DNA from: Acholeplasmataceae bacterium | Lineage (GTDB): Bacteria; Bacillota_I; Bacilli_A; Acholeplasmatales; Acholeplasmataceae | Assembly (NCBI GenBank): GCA_003518475.1 | Contig: DOYO01000098.1 | Location: forward strand, 5,256-18,732 | Direction of reading: 5' to 3' | DNA: 13,477 bases | In this document: positions 1 through 6,831 of the stretch, one piece after another | Numbering within the stretch: the first letter of the stretch is position 1 | How the letters are laid out: the number at the start of each line of letters is the position of its first letter | Made by a program: the position numbers and the translations under genes | Notes under the pieces: generated by a model | Told to the model about the DNA's origin: nothing | Databases searched by the model: none | The model's input: only the letters and a program-made list of their open reading frames with translations

Positions 1-1
1 G

Positions 2-316
2 AAGATTCCATCAATCAGATTGAACGGCCCACAACTTGGAGAAACACGATTACCGGGAATTCTCAGCTTATCTTTTAATGATATCAAAAGCTTTGATTTG
101 GCATTCGCCTTAGATCAAGAGCATATTTATGTATCAACGGGTAGCGCATGCAACGCGACTGATATCAAGCCTTCTCATGTTTTATGTGCGATTAAGCAAA
201 CTGACATCAAACAGACAGGAACGATCAGGGTTTCTTTTGGAATTCAAAACAAGCTTGAAGACATTGAATATATCGCAGAAAAGATTGAAGAAATATATCT
301 CAGTCATCGGTCATAA
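2..316 (+). CDS. Cysteine desulfurase (IscS/NifS family), C-terminal part
   Basis: The gene enters from the left edge; the readable frame starts at base 2 and ends with TAA at 314-316, leaving 104 residues of a family usually near 380-400. The sequence shows the landmarks of the small C-terminal domain of PLP-dependent cysteine desulfurases: a NGP...RLPG segment, then the active-site loop STGSACN with the persulfide-forming cysteine at codon 149-151, then PSHVL and the terminal GTIRVSFG segment. By family knowledge the enzyme removes sulfur from L-cysteine and passes it as persulfide to Fe-S cluster, thiamine or tRNA-thiolation pathways. Which role applies cannot be told, because the upstream partners are outside the window. 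It is the last gene of its transcript, since a terminator follows within 6 bases. No start codon is assigned: the TTG at 20 lies inside the conserved domain. Confidence 0.93.
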   Translation, partial: KIPSIRLNGPQLGETRLPGILSLSFNDIKSFDLAFALDQEHIYVSTGSACNATDIKPSHVLCAIKQTDIKQTGTIRVSFGIQNKLEDIEYIAEKIEEIYLSHRS

Positions 317-321
317 AAAAC

Positions 322-350
322 AAATGAGTCCTAAGTTTCGGACTCATTTT
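322..350. terminator. Bidirectional rho-independent terminator
   Basis: A 10-bp perfect stem (322-331 with 340-349, core AATGAGTCC/GGACTCATT) has an 8-base loop. T-runs follow on the plus strand (347-351) and, read on the minus strand, after the stem (complement of 315-320). It ends both the cysteine desulfurase transcript and the converging DJ-1-like gene. The loop and one arm lie inside the last codons of the latter. Confidence 0.88.
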
Positions 351-960
351 TCATTTTCATTTGTTTGAGATATTCAATATACCCAAGCTTGTTGAATGTG
401 TAGAACTCTTCAGCTTCTTCAACTGTACTGACTCCAAGAACAATTAATAATTCTTTCGCAAATTCTAATGGTGCGCTCCCGTTCGCAGTAACGATATGTT
501 GATCACTGACAGCTTGGGCATTTTGATAGTTGGATTTATTCTTATATTTTGAGTTTGGGATCGATAACAAATCATTTAAATCGTTGCTGGTATGCTTGAC
601 ATGATTGATGAGTCCATGTGTTGCCAAAAATTGAGAAGCATCGCAAATCGCACCGACAACTACATTTTCTTTGATTGCTTGTTGGACCATTGGAATGAAT
701 AATTCAGATTCCTTGGTGCGCCAAGAAGTTCCACCAATCAGGATAAGTCCTTTGAAGTGTTTTGGTGCTGAATTTAAATCGTAGTCGGGGAATGTCTTAA
801 ATCCACCGATGGATTCAACTGCTTGTTTGGTGAGGGATAATGTTTTTACAACAAACCCGCTACTTTTCTGAAAACTCTTTTCCATAATTTCTGCAGCAAG
901 AAACGAACCCTCCCAATCTGCATATTTTTCAAGCAACACAAATAGAATTTCTTGATCCAT
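331..960 (-). CDS. DJ-1/PfpI-family (class I glutamine amidotransferase-like) protein
   Basis: 209 residues, the usual size for single-domain DJ-1/PfpI proteins. Visible landmarks are a conserved acidic residue in YADWEGSF (Glu17), the strand LILIGG (72-77), and the nucleophile-elbow region GAICDAS with Cys106, followed by the ATHGLINHVKHTSN segment typical of the YdeA/PfpI-like branch. The Cys is followed by Asp107 rather than the commoner Ala/Gly, and there is no adjacent His, so protease activity is not implied. The family includes glyoxalases, chaperones and regulators of oxidative or carbonyl stress, and the exact role here is unknown. The start is supported by a GAGGTG ribosome site six bases upstream of the ATG. 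The gene has its own promoter in the 78-base gap behind the GNAT gene. It ends with TAG inside a shared terminator. Confidence 0.88.
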   Translation of the reverse strand: MDQEILFVLLEKYADWEGSFLAAEIMEKSFQKSSGFVVKTLSLTKQAVESIGGFKTFPDYDLNSAPKHFKGLILIGGTSWRTKESELFIPMVQQAIKENVVVGAICDASQFLATHGLINHVKHTSNDLNDLLSIPNSKYKNKSNYQNAQAVSDQHIVTANGSAPLEFAKELLIVLGVSTVEEAEEFYTFNKLGYIEYLKQMKMKNESET

Positions 961-996
961 GACTACACCTCAACTTATTTTTATTATTTATGACTC

Positions 997-1025
997 ATTA
1001 TATCAAAATCACCTGAGAGCAGCAA
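997..1025 (-). promoter_or_regulatory. Sigma-A-type promoter of the DJ-1-like gene
   Basis: On the minus strand TTGCTG (1025-1020) and a perfect TATAAT (1002-997) are separated by 17 bases. The predicted start near 990 gives a leader of about 30 bases containing the GAGGTG ribosome site. The promoter lies between the stop of the GNAT gene and the DJ-1-like gene, so the two need not be co-transcribed. Confidence 0.72.
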
Positions 1026-1038
1026 TGATTTTAACTAT

Positions 1039-1965
1039 TTATTTGATTGTTTTCTTCATCGTAGCAAAGCTTTTAAAAACCTTAAATCCAGCATCAAGAT
1101 AGATGAAACGTGCGGGATTTTGATTACCGGTGTATAGAGTCATATAAGAAGCACCCATCTCTTTCAATCGTTGACACAGCATGAAAAAGAGAGTTTTTCC
1201 TATTTTTTTACCGCGTTCAGATTCTAAGATTCCGATACCCGCAAAATAACCTCTCCCGTTTGGTTCAACTTTAAGAGGTCCGGTGAATCCAATCACCCGA
1301 TTATTTTTCAACGCGACTAGAAGAGGTAGGACATGTTCAGCTTTTTCGTTATCTAGGATGACATCTCTCCAATGGGGTGCGTGGATGTCTTCAGTGAACT
1401 CAATTAAGCCCTTATGTTTTTTAGGATCATAAAAAGCGATTTCGATTCCCTCTTGTTCATTAAGATTTAGATGATCAATGACATCATCAGGAATGACAAA
1501 TGAGGATAAGTCCCGATAATACGTGTCTTGGATGCTGTGCACCAAGTATGTATGATGTTGGTAAAGTTCAAAGTTTTCTTCATCAAGCAGAACTCCTTGA
1601 TAACAAGGGTGCACGACATTCTTTTTTGGATACCAAGATAAAGAGATTGGATTCATGAAATGGATGAGAATTTCGTCGGTCTGACCATCCATTCTAATGA
1701 TAGATTCAAACGCCTCTAGTAAATTGTTCTTGATTTCTAAGGAATCCCCGATTAGCATCGTGATATAGCATTGTTTTTCACGCATGTGCCAAATCATGAA
1801 GCCATTGATGTTCAACCCTTCTTGACTAACTCTTGCAAATCCTTTTTTAACCATGCGCAGGAAATCTTCTGATGATAGTAAAACAAACGTTTTATCTTCT
1901 AACGTTTTCTTCATATAATACTGATAGAGTTGATTCAAATCATTGATTTCGTTGATTTTTATCAT
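1039..1965 (-). CDS. GNAT-family N-acetyltransferase, two-domain
   Basis: The chosen start gives 308 residues. An in-frame ATG exists at 2019, but the ATG at 1965 has a GAGG ribosome site nine bases upstream and a TATAAT at 1990-1985 that would lie inside the longer frame. The C-terminal half is a clear GNAT domain: a strand GYFAGIGIL, then the acetyl-CoA pyrophosphate loop RGKKIG (Arg251-Gly256), a long helix, then the family's closing segment with NPARFIYLDAGFKVF. The N-terminal ~160 residues look like a second, degenerate GNAT-like fold, as in mycothiol-synthase-like tandem acetyltransferases; that is inference from length and pattern. It presumably transfers an acetyl group from acetyl-CoA to an amine, with substrate unknown. 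It is divergent from the chitinase-like gene, and I see no terminator behind it. Confidence 0.85.
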   Translation of the reverse strand: MIKINEINDLNQLYQYYMKKTLEDKTFVLLSSEDFLRMVKKGFARVSQEGLNINGFMIWHMREKQCYITMLIGDSLEIKNNLLEAFESIIRMDGQTDEILIHFMNPISLSWYPKKNVVHPCYQGVLLDEENFELYQHHTYLVHSIQDTYYRDLSSFVIPDDVIDHLNLNEQEGIEIAFYDPKKHKGLIEFTEDIHAPHWRDVILDNEKAEHVLPLLVALKNNRVIGFTGPLKVEPNGRGYFAGIGILESERGKKIGKTLFFMLCQRLKEMGASYMTLYTGNQNPARFIYLDAGFKVFKSFATMKKTIK

Positions 1966-1984
1966 GATGAGATTCCTCAACTCC

Positions 1985-1990
1985 ATTATA
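1985..1990 (-). promoter_or_regulatory. Putative -10 element of the GNAT gene
   Basis: A perfect TATAAT on the minus strand lies 20 bases before the preferred ATG at 1965. No convincing -35 is visible at 16-18 bases. It places transcription start near 1978, just before the GAGG ribosome site, and so argues against the longer in-frame start at 2019. Confidence 0.45.
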
Positions 1991-2074
1991 ATGGAATATT
2001 CGAACATTCGATTGAGCAATCATGGAAAGTTTTTTACAGAATAAGAATAAACAGGCCAACATCAAGCTGACATC

Positions 2075-2103
2075 TTGCACATCTAATCATCTTCCACTAT
2101 ACT
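2075..2103 (+). promoter_or_regulatory. Sigma-A-type promoter of the chitinase-like gene
   Basis: TTGCAC (2075-2080) and TATACT (2098-2103) are 17 bases apart. The predicted start near 2110 falls at or after the first in-frame ATG (2108). This supports translation from the second ATG at 2138, which has a purine-rich ribosome site (GAAAGAGAG, 2124-2132). Confidence 0.65.
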
Positions 2104-2137
2104 ATCAATGACGAATTACATCCGAAAGAGAGATATT

Positions 2138-4108
2138 ATGAACCGAACCTTCTCACTCCTCTGGTTACTCACTATATTATTCACGTTTTTTGGTTGTAAA
2201 ATACCTTCTGAACCGATTCCCACAGAACCGGATGTTTTTGTTGATGTTCAAGTGACATTCGATTTGGATGGCGGGCTTTGGAAAAGCAATATATTTTCTA
2301 CTGAAGAGCCAGAGCATGTATTAACCATCACTGCCTTGAATAATACCACAGGAACGGCACTCACATTAATTAATACCAAGGATGTATCTTTAAGATGGTT
2401 TTATAAGATGTTCATTGTTTACAATCCAAGTTATGAGGCTTATGAAGTAGTTGGAAAGGATGCTGCGGATAACTCAGTATCTAACTTAAATCTTCCAGAT
2501 TATGACTATATAATTGCTATTCATGACAATTTAGTAGATCAAGCGACCAAAGATATCATGTTCAGCTATGTAGAAAACACCGATGAACGGTTATTTCTCT
2601 TATTTGATCAAGAGTTGAACACTTATGAATCTGGTAATCTGGAAATGTCAGTTTACCCAGAAGATCATATCAATTTCAACTATACCGAAACTCTTAATCT
2701 CTCAAGTGTTCTTCCGACTCCAGTTCGAGATGAATTCATCTTCAATGGATGGAGCGATGGAGTTAATATATACTCTGTTTTTCCGAGATATCTTGAAAGT
2801 AAAGGCATATCAAACATCACTTACCATGCCGTATGGGAGGGATATACTGTGGAAGCGTTAGAAGATTACTTAATTGAATTTATTCCGTTGGTTGCTACAA
2901 CTGACCTTGAATTGCCTACGACCTACAGCAAATATCAAATTTCATGGTCATCTGATTATGAAAATATTATCAGTCCAGCAGGTCAGTTTACCAAGCCTTA
3001 TCAACAGACAGTCGTTACCTTGACTGCAACCATAACGACTGAAGAAGAAACATTCAATAAGATTTATGAAATTCAAGTCGATGGATATAAGGAATTAACT
3101 ACAGGAATCGCATCCAGCTATATTTATAGGAACTATCATCTATTGAATGATGAATTCTTTGAAACTCTGGATATCATCAATACTGCTTTCATCACTGCAA
3201 CCGATGATGCATCCTTGATTGGAACAACTTACTTAGCGAACGTTGAAACATACATTATGCCAAGAGCGAAGATTCATGGAAACTGGGTAATTATGTCCGT
3301 CGCTCCGGAATCCTCATGGTCAGTCATCGCAGCCAGTCCAACCTTAGTCAATACATTCGCAGATCATATCGTCGAAGCAATCAATACCTATGGATTTGAT
3401 GGGGTCGATATTGACTGGGAAACACCAAGGTCTGGAGAAGAAGCGAGATTTACTGAATTGATGCGTGTTGTTTCCATGAAGGTTAAAGCGAATAATCCAA
3501 ACCATTTAGTGACTGCAGCGATTGCCGGTGGCATGTGGCAGCCACCCATGTATGATTTGATAAATTCACAGCAGTATATGGATTATATCAATATGATGAC
3601 ATACGGCATGACTTCCAGCAGCGGATATTATCAAAATGCATTATTTAGAGATACGACAAACCATCATCCGACATTTGGTGTGGGCAGAACATTGACAAGC
3701 TGTTCCATTGAAGAAAGCGTAGCAATCTATCACGATACGTATAGTATTCCCTATTCGAAAATCATTGTTGGGGTTGCATTTTATGGAATGAAACAGATTA
3801 GATCATTCAATTCAACAACACAAACTTGGTCAAGCTGGACAGGTGACGGATCAGTCTATTATGCATACATCGTGAATAACTACCTATCAAATAGCACGTA
3901 TACGAGATATTATGATGCAAGCGCGGGTGTTCCATACATTGTTAAAAATGACGGGACAGAATTCGTTTCCTATGATGATCCAAGATCTATTGAAGATAAG
4001 AGCGCATATATTTTAGATATGGAGCTTGGCGGTATGATGTATTGGGAAAATGGAACAGATACGACAGGCACGTTGCTTTCGGCAATGCGTTTGGGGCTTA
4101 ACAAGTAA
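2138..4108 (+). CDS. GH18 chitinase-like lipoprotein with InlB-type and Ig-like domains
   Basis: 656 residues from the ATG at 2138, chosen because the promoter predicts transcription starting near the earlier ATG. A hydrophobic signal ends in FFGC with lipobox Cys20, so the protein should be anchored outside the membrane. An InlB/Listeria-Bacteroides-like unit opens at VTFDLDGG (39-46) but closes only at FNGW (202-205) and AVWEG (231-235). The ~155 residues between look like an inserted domain. Residues 236-320 resemble a degenerate bacterial Ig domain (SWSSDYENIISPAG). Residues ~322-656 are a glycoside hydrolase 18 domain with a complete DxxDxDxE motif, DGVDIDWE, acid Glu428, plus MMTYGM (Tyr489), GVAFYG and the closing GGMMYWENG (Trp636). 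All key residues are present, so hydrolysis of chitin or related N-acetylglucosamine polymers is likely. Cell-wall or host-glycan substrates are possible alternatives. Confidence 0.93.
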   Translation: MNRTFSLLWLLTILFTFFGCKIPSEPIPTEPDVFVDVQVTFDLDGGLWKSNIFSTEEPEHVLTITALNNTTGTALTLINTKDVSLRWFYKMFIVYNPSYEAYEVVGKDAADNSVSNLNLPDYDYIIAIHDNLVDQATKDIMFSYVENTDERLFLLFDQELNTYESGNLEMSVYPEDHINFNYTETLNLSSVLPTPVRDEFIFNGWSDGVNIYSVFPRYLESKGISNITYHAVWEGYTVEALEDYLIEFIPLVATTDLELPTTYSKYQISWSSDYENIISPAGQFTKPYQQTVVTLTATITTEEETFNKIYEIQVDGYKELTTGIASSYIYRNYHLLNDEFFETLDIINTAFITATDDASLIGTTYLANVETYIMPRAKIHGNWVIMSVAPESSWSVIAASPTLVNTFADHIVEAINTYGFDGVDIDWETPRSGEEARFTELMRVVSMKVKANNPNHLVTAAIAGGMWQPPMYDLINSQQYMDYINMMTYGMTSSSGYYQNALFRDTTNHHPTFGVGRTLTSCSIEESVAIYHDTYSIPYSKIIVGVAFYGMKQIRSFNSTTQTWSSWTGDGSVYYAYIVNNYLSNSTYTRYYDASAGVPYIVKNDGTEFVSYDDPRSIEDKSAYILDMELGGMMYWENGTDTTGTLLSAMRLGLNK

Positions 4109-4118
4109 TCAAAAAAGT

Positions 4119-4150
4119 AATATGATGGTCCTCGGACTGTCATATTTTTC
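4119..4150 (+). terminator. Rho-independent terminator of the chitinase-like gene
   Basis: Two 13-base arms (4119-4131 and 4134-4146, starting AATATGATGG) pair throughout with two wobble pairs. The innermost pairs must open to form a loop around TCCTCGGA. TTTT follows, so the T-run is 4145-4149. It begins 10 bases after the TAA stop. Confidence 0.82.
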
Positions 4151-4317
4151 TTATGAAATCGCATATTTCAATCATTTATTCTATTCCATCATTCATGATA
4201 TTCCTTATGTTAAAGTGATTGTTTGTTGTTTAATAAAGTGAAATTGTGTCAATTAGCTGAAATTGAATGAATTTAATATAGAATTGGTGCATTTAAAAAT
4301 AGGAAATAACGATAGTT

Positions 4318-4326
4318 TGATATAAT
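4318..4326 (+). promoter_or_regulatory. Extended -10 promoter of the EAL gene, giving a leaderless mRNA
   Basis: TGATATAAT is a perfect -10 with the TGn extension. No -35-like hexamer is seen at 16-18 bases, which is normal for extended -10 promoters. The -10 ends only 9 bases before the ATG at 4336, so transcription would start at about 4333-4336. The rest of the gap upstream (4151-4317) shows only short AT-rich inverted repeats and no riboswitch that I can recognise. Confidence 0.68.
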
Positions 4327-4335
4327 ATAGGCGCT

Positions 4336-6705
4336 ATGATAAAAAGAAAAGCAATACTTGTCATTTTAATCGCTGTGGTAATTCTTTATACGGCATATTA
4401 TATAGTTCTAAGATTTACCAGCCCAATGCATGATTTTCACGATCAAATAAATCTTGGTTCTCTATTCATGATGTCATTTTTAATGATGATTTATGGTGTA
4501 GAGCTTAAAAATAAGAAATTATATAGTGCTGCAACCGTCTTAATGATGTATGCAGTTTTTGAATTCCTGCAGCATCAATTAGGATTATACCAAGATGGAA
4601 TCATTGTCAATAAACCAATCGATGCCGTATACCATTTTGTAAATTCGATAGCTTTGGCTGTTGTTGCCTTCAGCATTTACACTGAAATCATCCTGCATCA
4701 AAAGATTGCACAAATTACGAATGCATCTTATGATCAAACGGAAGCGATTTTTATTGAATACTTCAAAAAAACAGGGAAAATCAAGATCGAATTTTCATCG
4801 CAGTTTCAAAAGAAATATAATCTTAACTATAAAGAATACGAGTCCACTCTAAATGATTTTAAAGAATTTGTTCATCCTGAGGATCAACAAATATTCACAT
4901 ATTTCCAAACATTCACACAAGGAATAAAGACCACAAGCGCTATATTCAGGGTTAGACTTCCACTGATGGAACCTTATGTATATCTCTTTGTCAGAGGTTC
5001 ATACACGCTTGAGCAACGATATGTTTTTGTTGGCTTTGACGTAACTGATTTTGAAATGACTCAAAGGTCTCTAGAAGATAAGAAAGTCCAATACGATTTG
5101 TTGGAAACCGAAAGTAAGCAAATCATTGCGAGCACACAGAGTTTGATCGTAAAAGTTGATGTGCATGGAATAATCGTTTTCGCTTCCGATAGCTTTACTA
5201 AGATTTTTGGTGGAGCAGATAGAAAAGTAATAGGCGAGAGTATATTTAAAATCTATCAACTCAAAAATCGGCATGATTTTCCGTGGTTTGATGAAGCGAT
5301 AGAAAGCTATTCATCTTCAGATCAAAGTATTATAACCATCAATGATGATAAAAGATATATATCCTGGAAAAATGACGTACTGTTTGATGCCAATGGAAAA
5401 GTTGAATTTGTTGTTTCTGTAGGGCAGGATATCACCGACCTCATTGAACTTAACCAACGTCTTGATTATCAAAGCAAGCATGATGTCTTAACAGGTTTAC
5501 TTGATTACAAGGGTTTGTTCGATACCATACAAACAATGAAAAACATAGAAAGCGCCATTTGTTTTTTCATTGAACTCAGAAATTACTCATTGATTGCAAG
5601 TTATTATGGAAATGAAATCTCGGATGCTTTGATTCAGCAGGTTGCAGAAGAATATATTGCTATGGAGATAAGCAATCGTTTAATTGCGAGATACTCAAGC
5701 AATCAATTCGTTTATATCGCGATCAACCCAACGGAAACCGAACTGGATTATTTGCAAAAAACGTTTCAAAATGGAGTATTCAAAGTTTATGATGTTCAAA
5801 ATGTGGCAGTTCAAACAAAGAAAAATATTGGATATTCTGAATATCCAAGTGATACGACTAGCTTGACAGAACTCATTTCGTTCTCAATTCTTGCAATGCG
5901 TGAATCTTCTATACAGGAGCACAATACCATTTTCAAGTATGTGACAAAGATGAGCGAGCAATTGATTCAAAACGTATCCTTGGCATATGAACTTTATCAA
6001 GCAATTCTCAATTCAGAAATAGAAGTACATTTTCAACAAATTGTTGATGTAAGTTCAGGTGCTATTGTTTATATTGAAGCTCTTGCAAGGTGGCATGACA
6101 AAGAAAAAGGTCAGATTCCACCTGAGCACTTTATTCGTATCGCCAAACAATCTAATTTGATTGATTTGCTCGATGAGTACCTTGCCAAAAAGGCTATTAC
6201 TGCATATGCTGAGATACATAAAAGGGATTTATATAAAAAAACAAAATTGACACTCAACTTATCTCCGGGAACCTTTTTACGAGATGATTATATTCATATA
6301 CTTAATGCTCAAGTTGAAAAGAATCATTTGAATCAAACAGATATTGTCATTGAAGTTTCCGAAAATACGTTTGTCCGTGGATTTGATATCTGCAATGAGT
6401 TTATCAATAAGTATAAAGATTTTGGGTACATCATTGCTATTGATGATTTTGGAAGTCATTATTCTTCTCTTTCCATTTTAGATTCGATCAATTATGATAT
6501 CATCAAGATCGATGGATCATTTATTACCAACATGGAATCAGAAAAGAATAGCATCATTGTTCAAATGATTATTAAGATAGCTAAATTGGAAGGCAAGCGT
6601 GTGATAGCAGAAGCGGTTGAATCCAAAGAAATCTGCGAAGAGTTGGTGCAGATGAACTGTTTCTTGCATCAAGGATATTATTTCCATAAGCCCGAAAAAC
6701 TTTAA
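4336..6705 (+). CDS. Membrane PAS-GGDEF-EAL protein, predicted c-di-GMP phosphodiesterase
   Basis: 789 residues. Four membrane segments (about 6-26, 40-57, 62-82, 96-120) precede two PAS-like sensor domains (~135-245 with FVHPEDQ; ~262-372 ending QDITDL). The GGDEF domain (~376-535) keeps its entry motif HDVLTGL, but the signature is replaced by SSNQF (454-458) and the metal-binding DxD region reads ELRN (413-416), so cyclase activity should be lost. The EAL domain (~545-789) retains EAL (Glu581), NLSP, EVSEN, DDFG (Asp703, Asp704), KIDGSF (Lys724), AEAVE (Glu759) and QGYYFHKP, so it should hydrolyse c-di-GMP at the membrane. In related proteins a degenerate GGDEF can serve as a GTP sensor. 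No ribosome site precedes the ATG; no later ATG has one either, and later starts would delete the first membrane helix. Confidence 0.92.
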   Translation: MIKRKAILVILIAVVILYTAYYIVLRFTSPMHDFHDQINLGSLFMMSFLMMIYGVELKNKKLYSAATVLMMYAVFEFLQHQLGLYQDGIIVNKPIDAVYHFVNSIALAVVAFSIYTEIILHQKIAQITNASYDQTEAIFIEYFKKTGKIKIEFSSQFQKKYNLNYKEYESTLNDFKEFVHPEDQQIFTYFQTFTQGIKTTSAIFRVRLPLMEPYVYLFVRGSYTLEQRYVFVGFDVTDFEMTQRSLEDKKVQYDLLETESKQIIASTQSLIVKVDVHGIIVFASDSFTKIFGGADRKVIGESIFKIYQLKNRHDFPWFDEAIESYSSSDQSIITINDDKRYISWKNDVLFDANGKVEFVVSVGQDITDLIELNQRLDYQSKHDVLTGLLDYKGLFDTIQTMKNIESAICFFIELRNYSLIASYYGNEISDALIQQVAEEYIAMEISNRLIARYSSNQFVYIAINPTETELDYLQKTFQNGVFKVYDVQNVAVQTKKNIGYSEYPSDTTSLTELISFSILAMRESSIQEHNTIFKYVTKMSEQLIQNVSLAYELYQAILNSEIEVHFQQIVDVSSGAIVYIEALARWHDKEKGQIPPEHFIRIAKQSNLIDLLDEYLAKKAITAYAEIHKRDLYKKTKLTLNLSPGTFLRDDYIHILNAQVEKNHLNQTDIVIEVSENTFVRGFDICNEFINKYKDFGYIIAIDDFGSHYSSLSILDSINYDIIKIDGSFITNMESEKNSIIVQMIIKIAKLEGKRVIAEAVESKEICEELVQMNCFLHQGYYFHKPEKL

Positions 6706-6730
6706 GAACCACTCAAAAAGTGGTTTTTTA
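6706..6730 (+). terminator. Rho-independent terminator of the EAL gene
   Basis: AACCACT (6707-6713) pairs with AGTGGTT (6719-6725) around a CAAAA loop. Flanking A and T residues extend the stem and a T-run follows (6724-6729). It starts directly after the TAA stop. Confidence 0.82.
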
Positions 6731-6752
6731 TTTATAGTGTTTTATTCATGCG

Positions 6753-6761
6753 TGTTATAAT
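6753..6761 (+). promoter_or_regulatory. Extended -10 promoter of the nuclease gene
   Basis: TGTTATAAT is a perfect -10 with the TGn extension; no good -35 is seen. A second -10-like TATACT lies at 6765-6770, so the exact start is uncertain. The leader of roughly 60 bases contains a short inverted repeat (TCATC/GATGA, 6787-6799 region) and the AAAAGGA ribosome site at 6817-6823. Confidence 0.55.
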
Positions 6762-6831
6762 GATTATACTGCGATTATAAAACCTCATCTATGATGAAGG
6801 AAATTACATAATATGAAAAAGGATGTACTGC

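Noticed and set aside
2001..2010. CGAACATTCG near the GNAT/chitinase divergent region as a possible SOS (LexA) box
   Set aside because: The Firmicutes LexA site needs CGAAC and GTTCG halves separated by four bases. Here the second half is too close and imperfect.
4151..4317. A possible riboswitch, such as a c-di-GMP-sensing one, upstream of the EAL gene
   Set aside because: No conserved GEMM-type core is visible, and the promoter lies directly at the start codon, leaving no room for a leader RNA.
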